Notes under the pieces: generated by a model
Seen by the model: only the letters and a program-made list of their open reading frames with translations
What the model was told of the DNA's origin: nothing
Databases searched by the model: none
Translations under genes and position numbers: made by a program
Assembly: GCA_024867545.1 (NCBI GenBank)
Contig: JANFNE010000032.1
Location: 558,001-622,000, forward strand
Direction of reading: 5' to 3'
Origin: Phytopythium helicoides
Lineage: Eukaryota > Oomycota > Peronosporomycetes > Pythiales > Pythiaceae
DNA length: 64,000 bases
Shown: one piece after another, positions 21,176 through 32,206 of the stretch
How positions within the stretch are numbered: the first letter of the stretch is position 1
How the letters are laid out: every line of letters starts with the position of its first letter

Positions 21176-23383
21176 ATGAAGCAGGCTTTCGCGCTGCTCG
21201 CGCTCTATGGCGCCGTCGTGCACGCGAAGACCTACACGACCAAGTCAGGCATCTTGCCATGGGTCGACCCAGCAACACCAGACTCGGCGCAGACCTACAC
21301 GTCTTCGCGAGGCGACTCATGGACACTCACTATGAGCGACGAGTTCAACACTGCTGGACGAAGCTTCGAGGCAGGAGATGATCATCTCTGGGTGTCGATA
21401 GAGATGGCCGATGGCACCAACTCGGCACTGGAGTACTACGGACACAACATGACCTCGACGGTGTGCGACGACGATGATACTTGCTACTTCCAGATTGAGG
21501 TCACTACGGACGAAACGAATGTGACCGTGTGGAACAGCTACATGTCGCCTCCCGGATACGAAGACGTCACTTTCTACTACCGTGCGGGTATGGTTCAGTC
21601 GTGGAACAAGTTCTGCTTTCAAGGCGGTGCGATCGAAGTCAAAGCCCGACTACCTGGAGCGGTCGGTAAGAGTTCCGGGAATCCTGACGTCTCCACGGGA
21701 TCTACCTCTGTTCGGGCCGCCAACATCGATTACTACCCGACATGGCCTGGAATCTGGCTCATGGGAAACCTCGGAAGAGCGCTGTACTCTGCATCAACCA
21801 GTCGAATGTGGCCATTCACATACAACGAGTGTAACGAGACAGTGTTCGATTCACAGAATCAGCGCATCAGCGCATGTGACGACGAACCGGGTCATGGTTT
21901 GAACCCGAATCAAGGACGAGGAGCGCCGGAAATCGATATCCTCGAAGGTGGTGGCACAGCCATCTCGACTTCGATCCAGGTTGGTCCAGGTATGCCTGAG
22001 GACTTCCGAATGATCCCGGATACGACCTCTGCAGCAGGATCATGCTTCTACACCTACACGTGCACTACGAAGGGAGCCAATGACCCAGACGTCCCAACTG
22101 CCTACTACTCGAGCCTCCGCGGACACAAGTCGTGGTATCAGGGTCTTCGATACGGTGCCAACAATCTCTGCGATGTCGATAAAACTTTGGTGCAGTCGTA
22201 TGCGACCATCGAGGCATCACTCAAGAAAGGAATTACCGAAAACGCATGCACAATGGCGCTCTGTCCTGCTTCATACGACGTGAACGGTGATCTTGACACC
22301 ATCAACGGAACCACTGATTACTGGGGAATCAATGCCAACGGAACCTGCTTCCCAAAGATTAATGCCTATATGGGTGCCTATCTGTGTAGTCCGGGCAACA
22401 CGGCTTCCGAGTGCACGGCTTCAAGTGGCTCGACAAGTTCCGATTCCGAGTTCTCTTACCAAATGGATGCCATCTCTGCAAACTGGGAAGTACACATGGC
22501 AGCTTATGTAGATTGGGTTATCTACACTCTCGAGTGGGTCATGGGTGATGACGGGTATGTCCGGTGGGAAGTGGAAGGTCAACCAGTCTTCGAGATCCCT
22601 GCAGATGCATTGACTAACCCACCACAAGATACCGCGCAGATGAACCCGAAGAAGATCATGATCGAAGAACCCATGTACATCATCTTCAACGTCGCGCTTT
22701 CGTCAACGTGGGGGACAACTCCTCCAAACGCCGGGGGTGATTGCTATGGCGATGGCTCCAGCTCACAGTCGAACGCAATCTGTGACTCGTTCCCCATGTA
22801 TATGAAGATCGACTACATCCGTCTGTACCAAGACACTTCAGATGGCACTTCCATGGCGATCGGGTGTGATCCGTCGACGCATCCAACAGCACAGTGGATC
22901 GAGGACCACATTGATTCGTACACGGATGCCGACAACCCGGACACGGAAGTATCGGGAATGGGGTTCTGCACTAGCAATGATGACTGCACAATCGAAGGGA
23001 AAGTGATCACTGGCACGTGCAGCAGCAGTCGATGCAAGTGCAAGTCCTCATCCTGGAAGGGTCCGCGATGCACAATTGCCGGTACCTCGACAGACACGAG
23101 CACCAGTGGTAGTGGTACCAGCACCGACACCGAAGACACGGAGGAGTCGTACGGGCCATCGATGGAAGTCTCCGCTTCTGTGGCGGGAGTCACGTTTGTG
23201 TCCACTTTGATAGTTTTGTACATCTCGAATGGTTGGGCTCGGCGCAACGACCAGGAGCTTCGCAAGAAGATTCTTCTCGAGCAGCAAATTCAACTGGAGC
23301 AGCAAGCGAAGCTCGGTGCAATGTCGATGAGCGATGGCGGCATCAAGGCGCCACAGGACAACTATAGCACCAACTTTGTGTGA
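21176..23383 (+). CDS. A4: SKN1/KRE6-like GH16 beta-glucan protein, type I membrane
   Basis: 735 residues from ATG 21176. Signal peptide MKQAFALLALYGAVVHA. Active site E252, D254, E257. Its 5' third is almost base-for-base the same as in A5 and A7, whereas its tail (NGWARRNDQELRKK, MSMSDGGIKAPQDN) is of the A3 class. A4 is therefore a mosaic between the two groups. Linker is Ser/Thr/Gly-rich (TSTDTSTSGSGTSTDTED). The last 690 bp are nearly identical to 27744-28433 (A6). Function as for A1. Confidence 0.93.
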   Translation: MKQAFALLALYGAVVHAKTYTTKSGILPWVDPATPDSAQTYTSSRGDSWTLTMSDEFNTAGRSFEAGDDHLWVSIEMADGTNSALEYYGHNMTSTVCDDDDTCYFQIEVTTDETNVTVWNSYMSPPGYEDVTFYYRAGMVQSWNKFCFQGGAIEVKARLPGAVGKSSGNPDVSTGSTSVRAANIDYYPTWPGIWLMGNLGRALYSASTSRMWPFTYNECNETVFDSQNQRISACDDEPGHGLNPNQGRGAPEIDILEGGGTAISTSIQVGPGMPEDFRMIPDTTSAAGSCFYTYTCTTKGANDPDVPTAYYSSLRGHKSWYQGLRYGANNLCDVDKTLVQSYATIEASLKKGITENACTMALCPASYDVNGDLDTINGTTDYWGINANGTCFPKINAYMGAYLCSPGNTASECTASSGSTSSDSEFSYQMDAISANWEVHMAAYVDWVIYTLEWVMGDDGYVRWEVEGQPVFEIPADALTNPPQDTAQMNPKKIMIEEPMYIIFNVALSSTWGTTPPNAGGDCYGDGSSSQSNAICDSFPMYMKIDYIRLYQDTSDGTSMAIGCDPSTHPTAQWIEDHIDSYTDADNPDTEVSGMGFCTSNDDCTIEGKVITGTCSSSRCKCKSSSWKGPRCTIAGTSTDTSTSGSGTSTDTEDTEESYGPSMEVSASVAGVTFVSTLIVLYISNGWARRNDQELRKKILLEQQIQLEQQAKLGAMSMSDGGIKAPQDNYSTNFV

Positions 23384-24633
23384 CGTTTTACAATATCATT
23401 ATCTATCATCTCATGTGTTGTCTGTGCGTTGCATGAATACTGCAGACTTTGCGAGCACATCTAAATCAATGTCTCCTCGTAGACACTTCAACAATGGCGA
23501 TGCGTGGATAAAGCTCTTACGGAAAGCTTCAGCGCCTTGACAAGTTTGAAAAGAGGTCATGGTGGTGCTGAAACAGATCATCCAAGCATGGTAGCTTCGC
23601 TCAAACCGAACTCAAAATTCTCTGGGACTGTAGCATACACAGACACAAGTCACTCAAATATTTCTCAGAACTGGTTGCCGAGGCCTTGCTTCGACCTCAC
23701 GGCCCAATCAACACTTTCGAAGCGATAGTCTGCAGGCCACTGAAAGCACGTCGATAAATCACCAACACTGCGCCGCCCCAGACACATCCCACGCGTTATC
23801 AGGCGTGATCGCCAACTCGGATGTTTTAACGCATCTTCCCACATATATAATCGGAGCGCAAGTGATGCTGCCTCAGCATGATACGAACGCCGCTCACACA
23901 TGGAGTCCTTGGAGCCCAGCAAGGAGGCGAGCAGCATAAGGACTGTCTCGTCGACTCAACGGACACTACACTAGTCGACTGGATTTATGAGCGACGACTA
24001 CCCGAACAGCACGTAGCTGTTACTCGTGCTGCCAAAACTATCGTAAGCGTCTCGAATCCTCCAAGACTTCCGGAGCAGCTCGAGACCAAGACTGCGCCAT
24101 CTGCGTGGTTTCTCGCAGAAGACTCGCTGCTCGTCACCGCCCAACCGGCTACTTGTCGTCAGTTCACATCACTCAAGATGGATGCTTACGCGAAGCACTC
24201 TGGATTACTGTATTTGGACTATCACAGCCACGTAACGATCCCTACTCTCCGTCAAGATGGGCTCACGCTGAAGCAACTTCAGGCGAAGTAACCCCACAAG
24301 TTCATAATTAGTACTACTGTACCCCATACAAAATACATATGCATTTAAAGGGATTTGATGATACTAGAGGGCTGTATTATAATGGATCTCTATATTTATA
24401 CATAGTTTTGTATGGGCGAATAATGTTTCATAAACTGAAGCACCAAAGTTTTGCCAAACAAAAGCCGCAGGCAGTTCCGTTAACTGGGCATCTCGTATCT
24501 GTCGTGCGATGGAGAAAGAGATTATGGCATTTCCTGTAATCAAGGCCGTGATGGACGAGCGCCGATGTGCCAGTGAAGTTTTCACTACCTCTCAATCAAG
24601 TGCTCTCAACGCAATCAGCACCGAGACATACAG
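23384..24633. other. Intergenic A4-A5
   Basis: 1.25 kb. The part 23880-24290 has an open frame of 137 codons but resembles 28600-29000 in the A6-A7 spacer, where the frame is broken, so I do not call it a gene. From 24498 the sequence is the A5 promoter region, almost identical to 29514-29649 before A7. Confidence 0.45.
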
Positions 24634-26826
24634 ATGAAGGGAGCCGCAGCACTAGTTGCGTTCTATGGCGCCGTCGTGCACGCGAAGACCTACACGACCA
24701 AGTCAGGCATCTTGCCATGGGTCGACCCAGCAACACCAGACTCGGCGCAGACCTACACGTCTTCGCGAGGCGACTCATGGACACTCACTATGAGCGACGA
24801 GTTCAACACTGCTGGACGAAGCTTCGAGGCAGGAGATGACCATCTCTGGGTGTCGATAGAGATGCCAGACGGCACCAACTCGGCTCTCCACTACTACGGA
24901 CACAACATGACCTCGACGGTGTGCGACGACGACGACACGTGCTACTTCCAGATCAAGGTCACTATGGAAGAGACGAATGTGACCGTGTGGAACAGCTACA
25001 AGACTCCGCCGGGCTATCGAGATGTTACTCTTCATTACCGCGCGGGTATGGTTCAGTCGTGGAACAAGTTCTGCTTTCAAGGCGGTGCGATCGAAGTCAA
25101 AACCCGACTACCTGGAGCGGTCGGTAAGAGTTCCGGGAATCCTGACGTCTCCACGGGATCTACCTCTGTTCGGGCCGCCAACATCGATTACTACCCGACA
25201 TGGCCTGGAATCTGGCTCTTGGGAAACCTCGGAAGAGCGCTGTACTCTGGATCAACCAGTCGAATGTGGCCATTCACATACAACGAGTGTAACGAGACAG
25301 TGTTCGATTCACAGAATCAGCGCATCAGCGCATGTGACGACGAACCGGGTCATGGTTTGAACCCGAATCAAGGACGAGGAGCGCCGGAAATCGATATCCT
25401 CGAAGGTGGTGGCACAGCCATCTCGACTTCGATCCAGGTTGGTCCAGGTATGCCTGAGGACTTCCGAATGATCCCGGATACGACCTCTGCAGCAGAATCA
25501 TGCTTCTACAATTACACGTGCACTACGAAGGGAGCCAATCACCAAGACGTCCCAACTGCCTACTACTCGAGCCTCCGCGGACACAAGTCGTGGTATCAGG
25601 GTCTTCGATACGGTGCCAACAATCTCTGCGATGTCGATAAAACTTTGGTGCAGTCGTATGCGACCATCGAGGCATCACTCAAGAAAGGAATTACCAAAAA
25701 TGCATGCACAATGGCGCTCTGTCCTGCTTCATACGACGTGAACGGTGATCTTGACACCATCAACGGAACCACTGATTACTGGGGAATCAATGCCAACGGA
25801 ACCTGCTTCCCAAAGATTAATGCTTACATGGGGGTCTACATGCGCAGTCGTAGCGACACAGTTACTGAGTGCACGGCTTCAAGTGGCTCGACATGTTCCG
25901 ATTCCGAGTTCTCTTACCAAATGGATGCCATCTCTGCAAACTGGGAAGTACACATGGCAGCGTACTTGGATTGGGTTGTCTACACTCTCGAGTGGGTCAT
26001 GGGTGATGACGGGTATGTCCGATGGGAAGTGGAAGGTCAACCAATCTTCGAGATCCCTGCAGATGCATTGACTAACCCACCACAAGATACCGCGCAGATG
26101 AACCCGAAGAAGATCATGATCGAAGAACCCATGTACATTATCCTCAACGTCGCGCTTTCGTCAACGTGGGGTTCTAAACCGCCAAATCCTGGGGATGATT
26201 GCTACGGTGATGGCTCCGATTCACAGACGAACGCAATCTGTGACTCGTTCCCCATGTACATGAAGATCGACTACATCCGTCTGTACCAGGACACCTCGGA
26301 CGGGACTTCCATGGCGATCGGGTGTGATCCGTCGACGCATCCCACAGCACAGTGGATCGAGGATCATAGCGAGGACTATACGGACGCAAACAATCCAGAC
26401 ACAGAAGTATCGGGAAGGGGCTTCTGTACAACAAACGATGATTGTACTATTGATGGGAAGGTGATCACTGGGACGTGCAGCAGTGGTCGATGCAAGTGCG
26501 AATCATTTTGGAAGGGTCCTCGGTGTACAATTGCTGGGATCACTGCGATGCTGAAAGGTATCGCCCGAAAGGACAACGGGATATCCGAGTTGTATGGACC
26601 ATCAATGGTAGTATCGGCGTCCTTGTCCGTTGTCGCGTTTTTAGCAATCTTCATCGTCATGCATCTCTCAGATAAGTCTGATCGCAAAAGGAATGAGGAG
26701 CTACGCAAGAAAATCCTGCTACAGCACCAAGTGCGGCAGAACGAACAAGCCAAGGTGAGGGTTATGTCTACAAGCGACGTTGGACTTAAGCCACCTCAGG
26801 ATAACTACAGCACCAACTTCATCTGA
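24634..26826 (+). CDS. A5: divergent SKN1/KRE6-like GH16 protein, type I membrane
   Basis: 730 residues. Active site E252, D254, E257 intact. Compared with A4 and A7 it shows many radical replacements: KVTMEE for EVTTDE, KTPPGYRDVTLHYR near residue 130, WLLGNLG for WLMGNLG, GITKNAC for GITENAC. A cysteine conserved in other members is lost (Arg at residue 404) and a new one appears at residue 421 (STCSDS). The EGF-like module has lost one residue (CKCESFWKGPRC). The Ser/Thr linker is replaced by a basic, less polar stretch (ITAMLKGIARKDNGISEL), and the C-terminus is YSTNFI. The reading frame is intact. It may be changing function or losing constraint. Confidence 0.88.
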   Translation: MKGAAALVAFYGAVVHAKTYTTKSGILPWVDPATPDSAQTYTSSRGDSWTLTMSDEFNTAGRSFEAGDDHLWVSIEMPDGTNSALHYYGHNMTSTVCDDDDTCYFQIKVTMEETNVTVWNSYKTPPGYRDVTLHYRAGMVQSWNKFCFQGGAIEVKTRLPGAVGKSSGNPDVSTGSTSVRAANIDYYPTWPGIWLLGNLGRALYSGSTSRMWPFTYNECNETVFDSQNQRISACDDEPGHGLNPNQGRGAPEIDILEGGGTAISTSIQVGPGMPEDFRMIPDTTSAAESCFYNYTCTTKGANHQDVPTAYYSSLRGHKSWYQGLRYGANNLCDVDKTLVQSYATIEASLKKGITKNACTMALCPASYDVNGDLDTINGTTDYWGINANGTCFPKINAYMGVYMRSRSDTVTECTASSGSTCSDSEFSYQMDAISANWEVHMAAYLDWVVYTLEWVMGDDGYVRWEVEGQPIFEIPADALTNPPQDTAQMNPKKIMIEEPMYIILNVALSSTWGSKPPNPGDDCYGDGSDSQTNAICDSFPMYMKIDYIRLYQDTSDGTSMAIGCDPSTHPTAQWIEDHSEDYTDANNPDTEVSGRGFCTTNDDCTIDGKVITGTCSSGRCKCESFWKGPRCTIAGITAMLKGIARKDNGISELYGPSMVVSASLSVVAFLAIFIVMHLSDKSDRKRNEELRKKILLQHQVRQNEQAKVRVMSTSDVGLKPPQDNYSTNFI

Positions 26827-27187
26827 ACCTGCTCAATGCTGCAGAATCAATATTTATCACCACACTTTGCGCTTTTTCGTTGCGTTGAAAACATTTCAGC
26901 GCACTTGAGTTGAGGTTGCTCCCAAACATCATATAGTTCCGTGTCCAGCACCGAAGACGTACAGTAGAGGTACAGTACCGGCCTGAAATGGCGCGTGCTG
27001 ACACACAGTTGAAGTGTTAAGATGAAGTAACTAATGCTCTCTGAGTCGCTCGATTCAGTGTCCGCTTCATTTGGAGGCACCGCACGCTGACTATTAGCGA
27101 TAGCATGGCCTCTAGTTGCGATTTTGCCGTGTGACAGGCACTCCACAGTCGCAGTCGGCTTTGTTCATCAACTACAACCGCTTCATC
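26827..27187. other. Spacer A5-A6, duplicated
   Basis: 361 bp, identical or nearly so to 31846-32206 (between A7 and A8). Its right-hand 160 bp recur before A10 (from about 39030). It should contain the terminator of A5 and the promoter of A6. No gene. Confidence 0.6.
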
Positions 27188-28433
27188 ATGTCTCGGCAAG
27201 GTCGAATTCGCGCGATGGTCGTTCACACGTGTGTGCTTGCGATAGCAGCGTCAGCCAAGACGTACACGACCAAGTCTAGCATCTTGCCGTGGGTTGACCC
27301 TGACACACCTGATGCTGACAAGGAGTACACGACCTCAAGAGGGGAGACTTGGACTCTTACAATGAGCGATGAGTTCGATACACCAAATCGAAGCTTCGAT
27401 CCGGGTAGAGACCACATATGGGCTGCATTAGAGATGGCAGATGGCACCAACAACGCTCTCCAGTACTACGGCCGGAACATGACAACCACCGTTTGCGACC
27501 AAGACAGCACATGCTACTTCCAGATCGAGATCAACATGGACGAGACGAACGTGACTGTCTGGAACAACTACATGTCTCCACCAGGGTACCAGGACGTCAC
27601 GTTCTACTATCGCTCTGGGATGATTCAGTCGTGGAACAAGTTTTGCTTTCAAGGTGGGGCCATCAAGGTCAAGGCACAGATGCCAGGGGCTGTATCCAAC
27701 AAGTCAGGGAGCCCAGATGTGTCGACAGGGTCTATAACAGCTCGTGCTGCGCACATGTTGGGGTTCGACTCCCCCAAACGCTGGTGGTGATTGCTATGGC
27801 GATGGCTCCAGCTCACAGTCGAACGCAATCTGCGACTCGTTCCCCATGTATATGAAGATCGACTACATCCGTCTGTACCAAGACACTTCAGATGGCACTT
27901 CCATGGCGATCGGGTGTGATCCGTCGACGCATCCAACAGCACAGTGGATCGAGGACCACATTGATTCGTACACGGATGCCGACAACCCGGACACGGAAGT
28001 ATCGGGAATGGGGTTCTGCACTAGCAATGATGACTGCACAATCGAAGGGAAAGTGATCACTGGCACGTGCAGCAGCAGTCGATGCAAGTGCAAGTCCTCA
28101 TCCTGGAAGGGTCCGCGATGCACAATTGCCGGTACCTCGACAGACACGAGCACCAGTGGTAGTGGTACCAGCACCGACACCGAAGACACGGAGGAGTCGT
28201 ACGGGCCATCGATGGAAGTCTCCGCTTCTGTGGCGGGAGTCACGTTTGTGTCCACTTTGATAGTTTTGTACATCTCGAATGGTTGGGCTCGGCGCAACGA
28301 CCAGGAGCTTCGCAAGAAGATTCTTCTCGAGCAGCAAATTCAACTGGAGCAGCAAGCGAAGCTCGGTGCAATGTCGATGAGCGATGGCGGCATCAAGGCG
28401 CCACAGGACAACTATAGCACCAAATTTGTGTGA
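27188..28433 (+). pseudogene. A6: deletion chimera of two SKN1/KRE6-like genes
   Basis: The 5' part (27188-about 27752) encodes the signal peptide and the first 190 residues of the A8/A10 type. At about 27745-27760 it jumps into the 3' part of an A4-type gene, and from there to 28433 it is nearly identical to the end of A4. About 1 kb coding for the catalytic centre, including ExDxxE, is absent. The joint is out of frame: the 5' frame stops at 27788-27790, while the downstream frame stays open to the final TGA. The final motif is YSTKFV instead of YSTNFV. Best read as the product of unequal recombination between paralogues; no functional GH16 protein can be made. Confidence 0.9.
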
Positions 28434-29649
28434 TGTATTTGGCAAGAAAGTTGTTCTTAATGGATTCCAGGAGGTCAATCGATCAGGAGCCCACGCCAGT
28501 GCTAACTGCTAGTAGATGCTCACGCTAACAGCAGCCTATCCGGATAGACTGCGCTCGCGTTCTTTCCAACCACACTACCGGGCACATGCTCGCTGCCGTT
28601 GCTTACACTGCTAGCCGCCGACACTCTTGACGCCATGTCAGATGAAGACTCGAGCAGCATGTAGCATTCACTCGTGCTGTCAAAACCTGTTGTAACCGTC
28701 TCGTTTCCTCCAGGACTTCCAGGATCTGCTCTTCATCAGCGAGGCTCCCCGCAAAAGAAGTGCCCACGATCTTCTTGTCATTCCTCTCCGACGCCGTGCT
28801 TGTAGCTCACGCCGCCAGAGATCAATGCATTCTGACCCACGCACTGCATGTCGTCGCCAGTTCACATCACTCATGATGCTTACGCCAACTGTTCGTTCAG
28901 ATCCCTCAGGATGCCTGCGCAACGTTACAATGCTCCACTTCCCGTTGAGATGGACGCTCAATGACGAAGTATCTGCGGCATCAATCGAGTTGTCCAAGAC
29001 CACAAACTTGAGGTGACGTTGATATGCTCAACATGTTTGAGCCACCCCGTCACAGCAGCTGTGGTGGCATGCTTCACAACTAACATTGAAACGACGTTCA
29101 TTATCACCTCTCCGCCTCACTGGGCCAGGTGCCCAGTGGGCACTGTCCACGGCTGCTTCGGAGCTATAGATGAGCAAACACAGTTAGTCACTTGGAGGTG
29201 CGAAGCGTGGTGATGTGGTGCTCGTGGATGAGATATGCTTTTCAAAAATGACATTGTGTCATCACTAGGGTAACTCATCTTATAAAGGCATTTGCGCCTA
29301 TTACAAATATATAAAAAATGAATTTGATAAATAATAATGCCTATATAAACTTTTTACATACATTTTGCCTAAATTAGGATTTTCGTTGTACTTTTGCTGT
29401 CTGGGCAGATGTCCCGGTTTCCACAAGCAAAGCAACGCCATGTGCGGCTCAGAGCCACTCAAGGTCTCATATCGGGTACCGGAACTGTCCACAGCGAATG
29501 TGGTATGAGCAACTCTGTCGTGCGATGGAGAAAGAGATTATGACTTTTCCTGTAATCAAGGCTGTGCTGGGCGAGCGCCGATGTGCCAGTGAAGTTTTCA
29601 CTACCTCTCAATCAAGTGCTCTCAACACAATCAGCACCGAGACATACAG
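28434..29649. other. Intergenic A6-A7
   Basis: 1.2 kb. Region 28600-29000 is a diverged relative of 23880-24290. 29230-29400 is AT-rich. From 29514 it is the duplicated promoter region of A5/A7. No gene. Confidence 0.45.
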
Positions 29650-31845
29650 ATGAAGGGAGCCGCAGCACTAGTTGCGTTCTATGGCGCCGTCGTGCACGCG
29701 AAGACCTACACGACCAAGTCAGGCATCTTGCCATGGGTCGACCCAGCAACACCAGACTCGGCGCAGACCTACACGTCTTCGCGAGGCGACTCATGGACAC
29801 TCACTATGAGCGACGAGTTCAACACTGCTGGACGAAGCTTCGAGGCAGGAGATGATCATCTCTGGGTGTCGATAGAGATGGCCGATGGCACCAACGCAGC
29901 CCTAGAATACTACGGACACAACATGACCTCGACGGTGTGCGACGACGACGACACGTGCTACTTCCAGATTGAGGTCACTACAGACGAAACGAATGTGACC
30001 GTGTGGAACAGCTACATGACTCCGCCGGGTTATCAGGATGTTACTTTTCATTACCGCGCGGGTATGGTTCAGTCGTGGAACAAGTTCTGCTTTCAAGGCG
30101 GTGCGATCGAAGTCAAAACCCGACTACCTGGAGCGGTCGGTAAGAGTTCCGGGAATCCTGACGTAGTCAACGGCTCGACAAGTGTTCGTGCAGCCAGCAT
30201 TGCCTACTACCCGACATGGCCCGGTATTTGGCTCATGGGAAACCTCGGAAGAGCGCTGTACTCTGGATCAACCAGTCGAATGTGGCCATTCACATACAAC
30301 GAGTGTAACGAGACAGTGTTCGATTCACAGAATCAGCGCATCAGCGCATGTGACGACGAACCGGGTCATGGCTTGAACCCGAATCAAGGGCGAGGTGCTC
30401 CAGAGATCGATGTTCTCGAAGGTGGTGGCACAGCCATCTCGACTTCAATGCAGGTTGGACCAGGCATGGCCGACGATTTCCGCCGGATCTCAGACAACAC
30501 GTCCATGGCGGGATCGTGCTTTTATAGCTCAACTTGTACCACGGAAGGGGCCAACGGTCCAGACGTCCCAACTGCCTACTACTCGAGCCTCCGCGGACAC
30601 AAGTCGTGGTATCAGGGTCTTCGATACGGCGCCAACAACCTTTGTGATGTCGACGATAGTCTTGTGCAGTCGTACGCGACCATCGAGGCGTCGCTCACAA
30701 AAGGAATCACCGAGAACGCATGCACGATGGCACTTTGCCCAGCGTCGTTCGATGTTCATTCCGATCTCGGCTACAAGAATGGCACTACGGAGCGCTGGGG
30801 AATCAATGTCAATGGCACATGCTTCCCAAAGCAAAACGCGTACATGGGATCATATTTGTGCAACGCTGGTAACACTGCCGATGGATGTCCATCAACTGAA
30901 GGTTCTACGAGTGCTGGCTCCGAGTTCGCGTATCAGATGGATGCCATCTCTGCGAACTGGGAAGTGCATATGGCAGCGTATTTGGATTGGGTTGTCTACA
31001 CTCTCGAGTGGGTAACTGGGGATGACGGGTATGTGCGATGGGAAGTGGAGGGCCAACCAGTTTTCGAGGTTCCCGCAGAAGCATTGACAAACCCTCCACA
31101 AGATACCTCGCAGACGAACCCGAAGAAGATCATGATCGAAGAACCCATGTACCTCATCTTTAATGTTGCGCTTTCATCATCTTGGGGTTCGACTCCTCCA
31201 AATGCTGGTGGCGACTGTTATGGCGATGGATCGAGCTCGCAAGCGAACGCGATCTGTGACTCATTCCCCATGTACATGAAGATCGACTACATCCGTCTGT
31301 ACCAGGACACCTCGGACGGGACTTCCATGGCGATCGGATGTGATCCGTCGACGCACCCAACAGCACAGTGGATCGAGGACCACATCGACGACAATACGGA
31401 CGCAAACAATCCGGACACAGAAGTATCGGGGAGGGGCTTCTGTACAACAAACGATGATTGTACTATTGATGGGAAGGTGATCACTGGGACGTGCAGCAGT
31501 GGTCGATGCAAGTGCAAGTCATCATCTTGGAAGGGTCCTCGGTGCTCAATTGCTGGGAGCACTGCGACGCCGACAGATAGCAGCAGCGACAACGAAGACA
31601 TATCCGAGTCGTATGGACCATCAATGGTTGTTTCGGCGTCCTTGTCCGGAGTCACGTTTGTGGCGACCTTTATAGCCATATATCTCTCAGCAATGTGGGG
31701 TCGCAAAAGCGATGAGGAGCTACGCAAGAAAATCCTGCTACAGCACCAAGTGCAGCAGAACGAACAAGCCAAGGTGAGGGTTATGTCTACAAGCGACGTT
31801 GGACTTAAGCCACCTCAGGATAACTACAGCACCAACTTCATCTGA
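29650..31845 (+). CDS. A7: SKN1/KRE6-like GH16 beta-glucan protein, type I membrane
   Basis: 731 residues. Signal peptide MKGAAALVAFYGAVVHA. Active site E252, D254, E257, with EIDVLEG instead of EIDILEG, a conservative change. It shares promoter, leader and tail class with A5 (GRKSDEELRKKILLQHQ, MSTSDVGLKPPQDNYSTNFI) but has the ordinary middle region with all conserved cysteines, and an ordinary Ser/Thr-rich linker. Thus A7 looks like the constrained sister of A5. Membrane span at about residues 655-680. No introns. Confidence 0.93.
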   Translation: MKGAAALVAFYGAVVHAKTYTTKSGILPWVDPATPDSAQTYTSSRGDSWTLTMSDEFNTAGRSFEAGDDHLWVSIEMADGTNAALEYYGHNMTSTVCDDDDTCYFQIEVTTDETNVTVWNSYMTPPGYQDVTFHYRAGMVQSWNKFCFQGGAIEVKTRLPGAVGKSSGNPDVVNGSTSVRAASIAYYPTWPGIWLMGNLGRALYSGSTSRMWPFTYNECNETVFDSQNQRISACDDEPGHGLNPNQGRGAPEIDVLEGGGTAISTSMQVGPGMADDFRRISDNTSMAGSCFYSSTCTTEGANGPDVPTAYYSSLRGHKSWYQGLRYGANNLCDVDDSLVQSYATIEASLTKGITENACTMALCPASFDVHSDLGYKNGTTERWGINVNGTCFPKQNAYMGSYLCNAGNTADGCPSTEGSTSAGSEFAYQMDAISANWEVHMAAYLDWVVYTLEWVTGDDGYVRWEVEGQPVFEVPAEALTNPPQDTSQTNPKKIMIEEPMYLIFNVALSSSWGSTPPNAGGDCYGDGSSSQANAICDSFPMYMKIDYIRLYQDTSDGTSMAIGCDPSTHPTAQWIEDHIDDNTDANNPDTEVSGRGFCTTNDDCTIDGKVITGTCSSGRCKCKSSSWKGPRCSIAGSTATPTDSSSDNEDISESYGPSMVVSASLSGVTFVATFIAIYLSAMWGRKSDEELRKKILLQHQVQQNEQAKVRVMSTSDVGLKPPQDNYSTNFI

Positions 31846-32206
31846 ACCTGCTCAATGCTGCAGAATCAATATTTATCACCACACTTTGCGCTTTTTCGTT
31901 GCGTTGAAAACATTTCAGCGCACTTGAGTTGAGGTTGCTCCCAAACATCATATAGTTCCGTGTCCAGCACCGAAGACGTACAGTAGAGGTACAGTACCGG
32001 CCTGAAATGGCGCGTGCTGACACACAGTTGAAGTGTTAAGATGAAGTAACTAATGCTCTCTGAGTCGCTCGATTCAGTGTCCGCTTCATTTGGAGGCACC
32101 GCACGCTGACTATTAGCGATAGCATGGCCTCTAGTTGCGATTTTGCCGTGTGACAGGCACTCCACAGTCGCAGTCGGCTTTGTTCATCAACTACAACCGC
32201 TTCATC
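31846..32206. other. Spacer A7-A8, duplicated
   Basis: Second copy of 26827-27187, effectively identical. No gene. Confidence 0.6.

Larger units (their letters stand above)
24498..27752. repeat. Block duplication I, left copy (A5 plus 5' part of A6)
   Basis: This segment and 29514-32771 are colinear at an offset of 5016-5019 bp. They share the promoter, large parts of the gene (A5 versus A7), the complete 3' flank and the 5' 555 bp of the next gene (A6 versus A8). Flanks and 5' ends are practically identical, while the middle of A5 and A7 differs in patches. Confidence 0.8.

Noticed and set aside
23878..24291. 137-codon frame in the A4-A5 spacer
   Set aside because: Its relative at 28600-29000 is broken and no family is recognised; recorded as a relic only.
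27744..28433. A6 3' part as a separate small gene
   Set aside because: Has no leader and starts only at a GTG inside the recombination joint. It is the tail of a deletion chimera.
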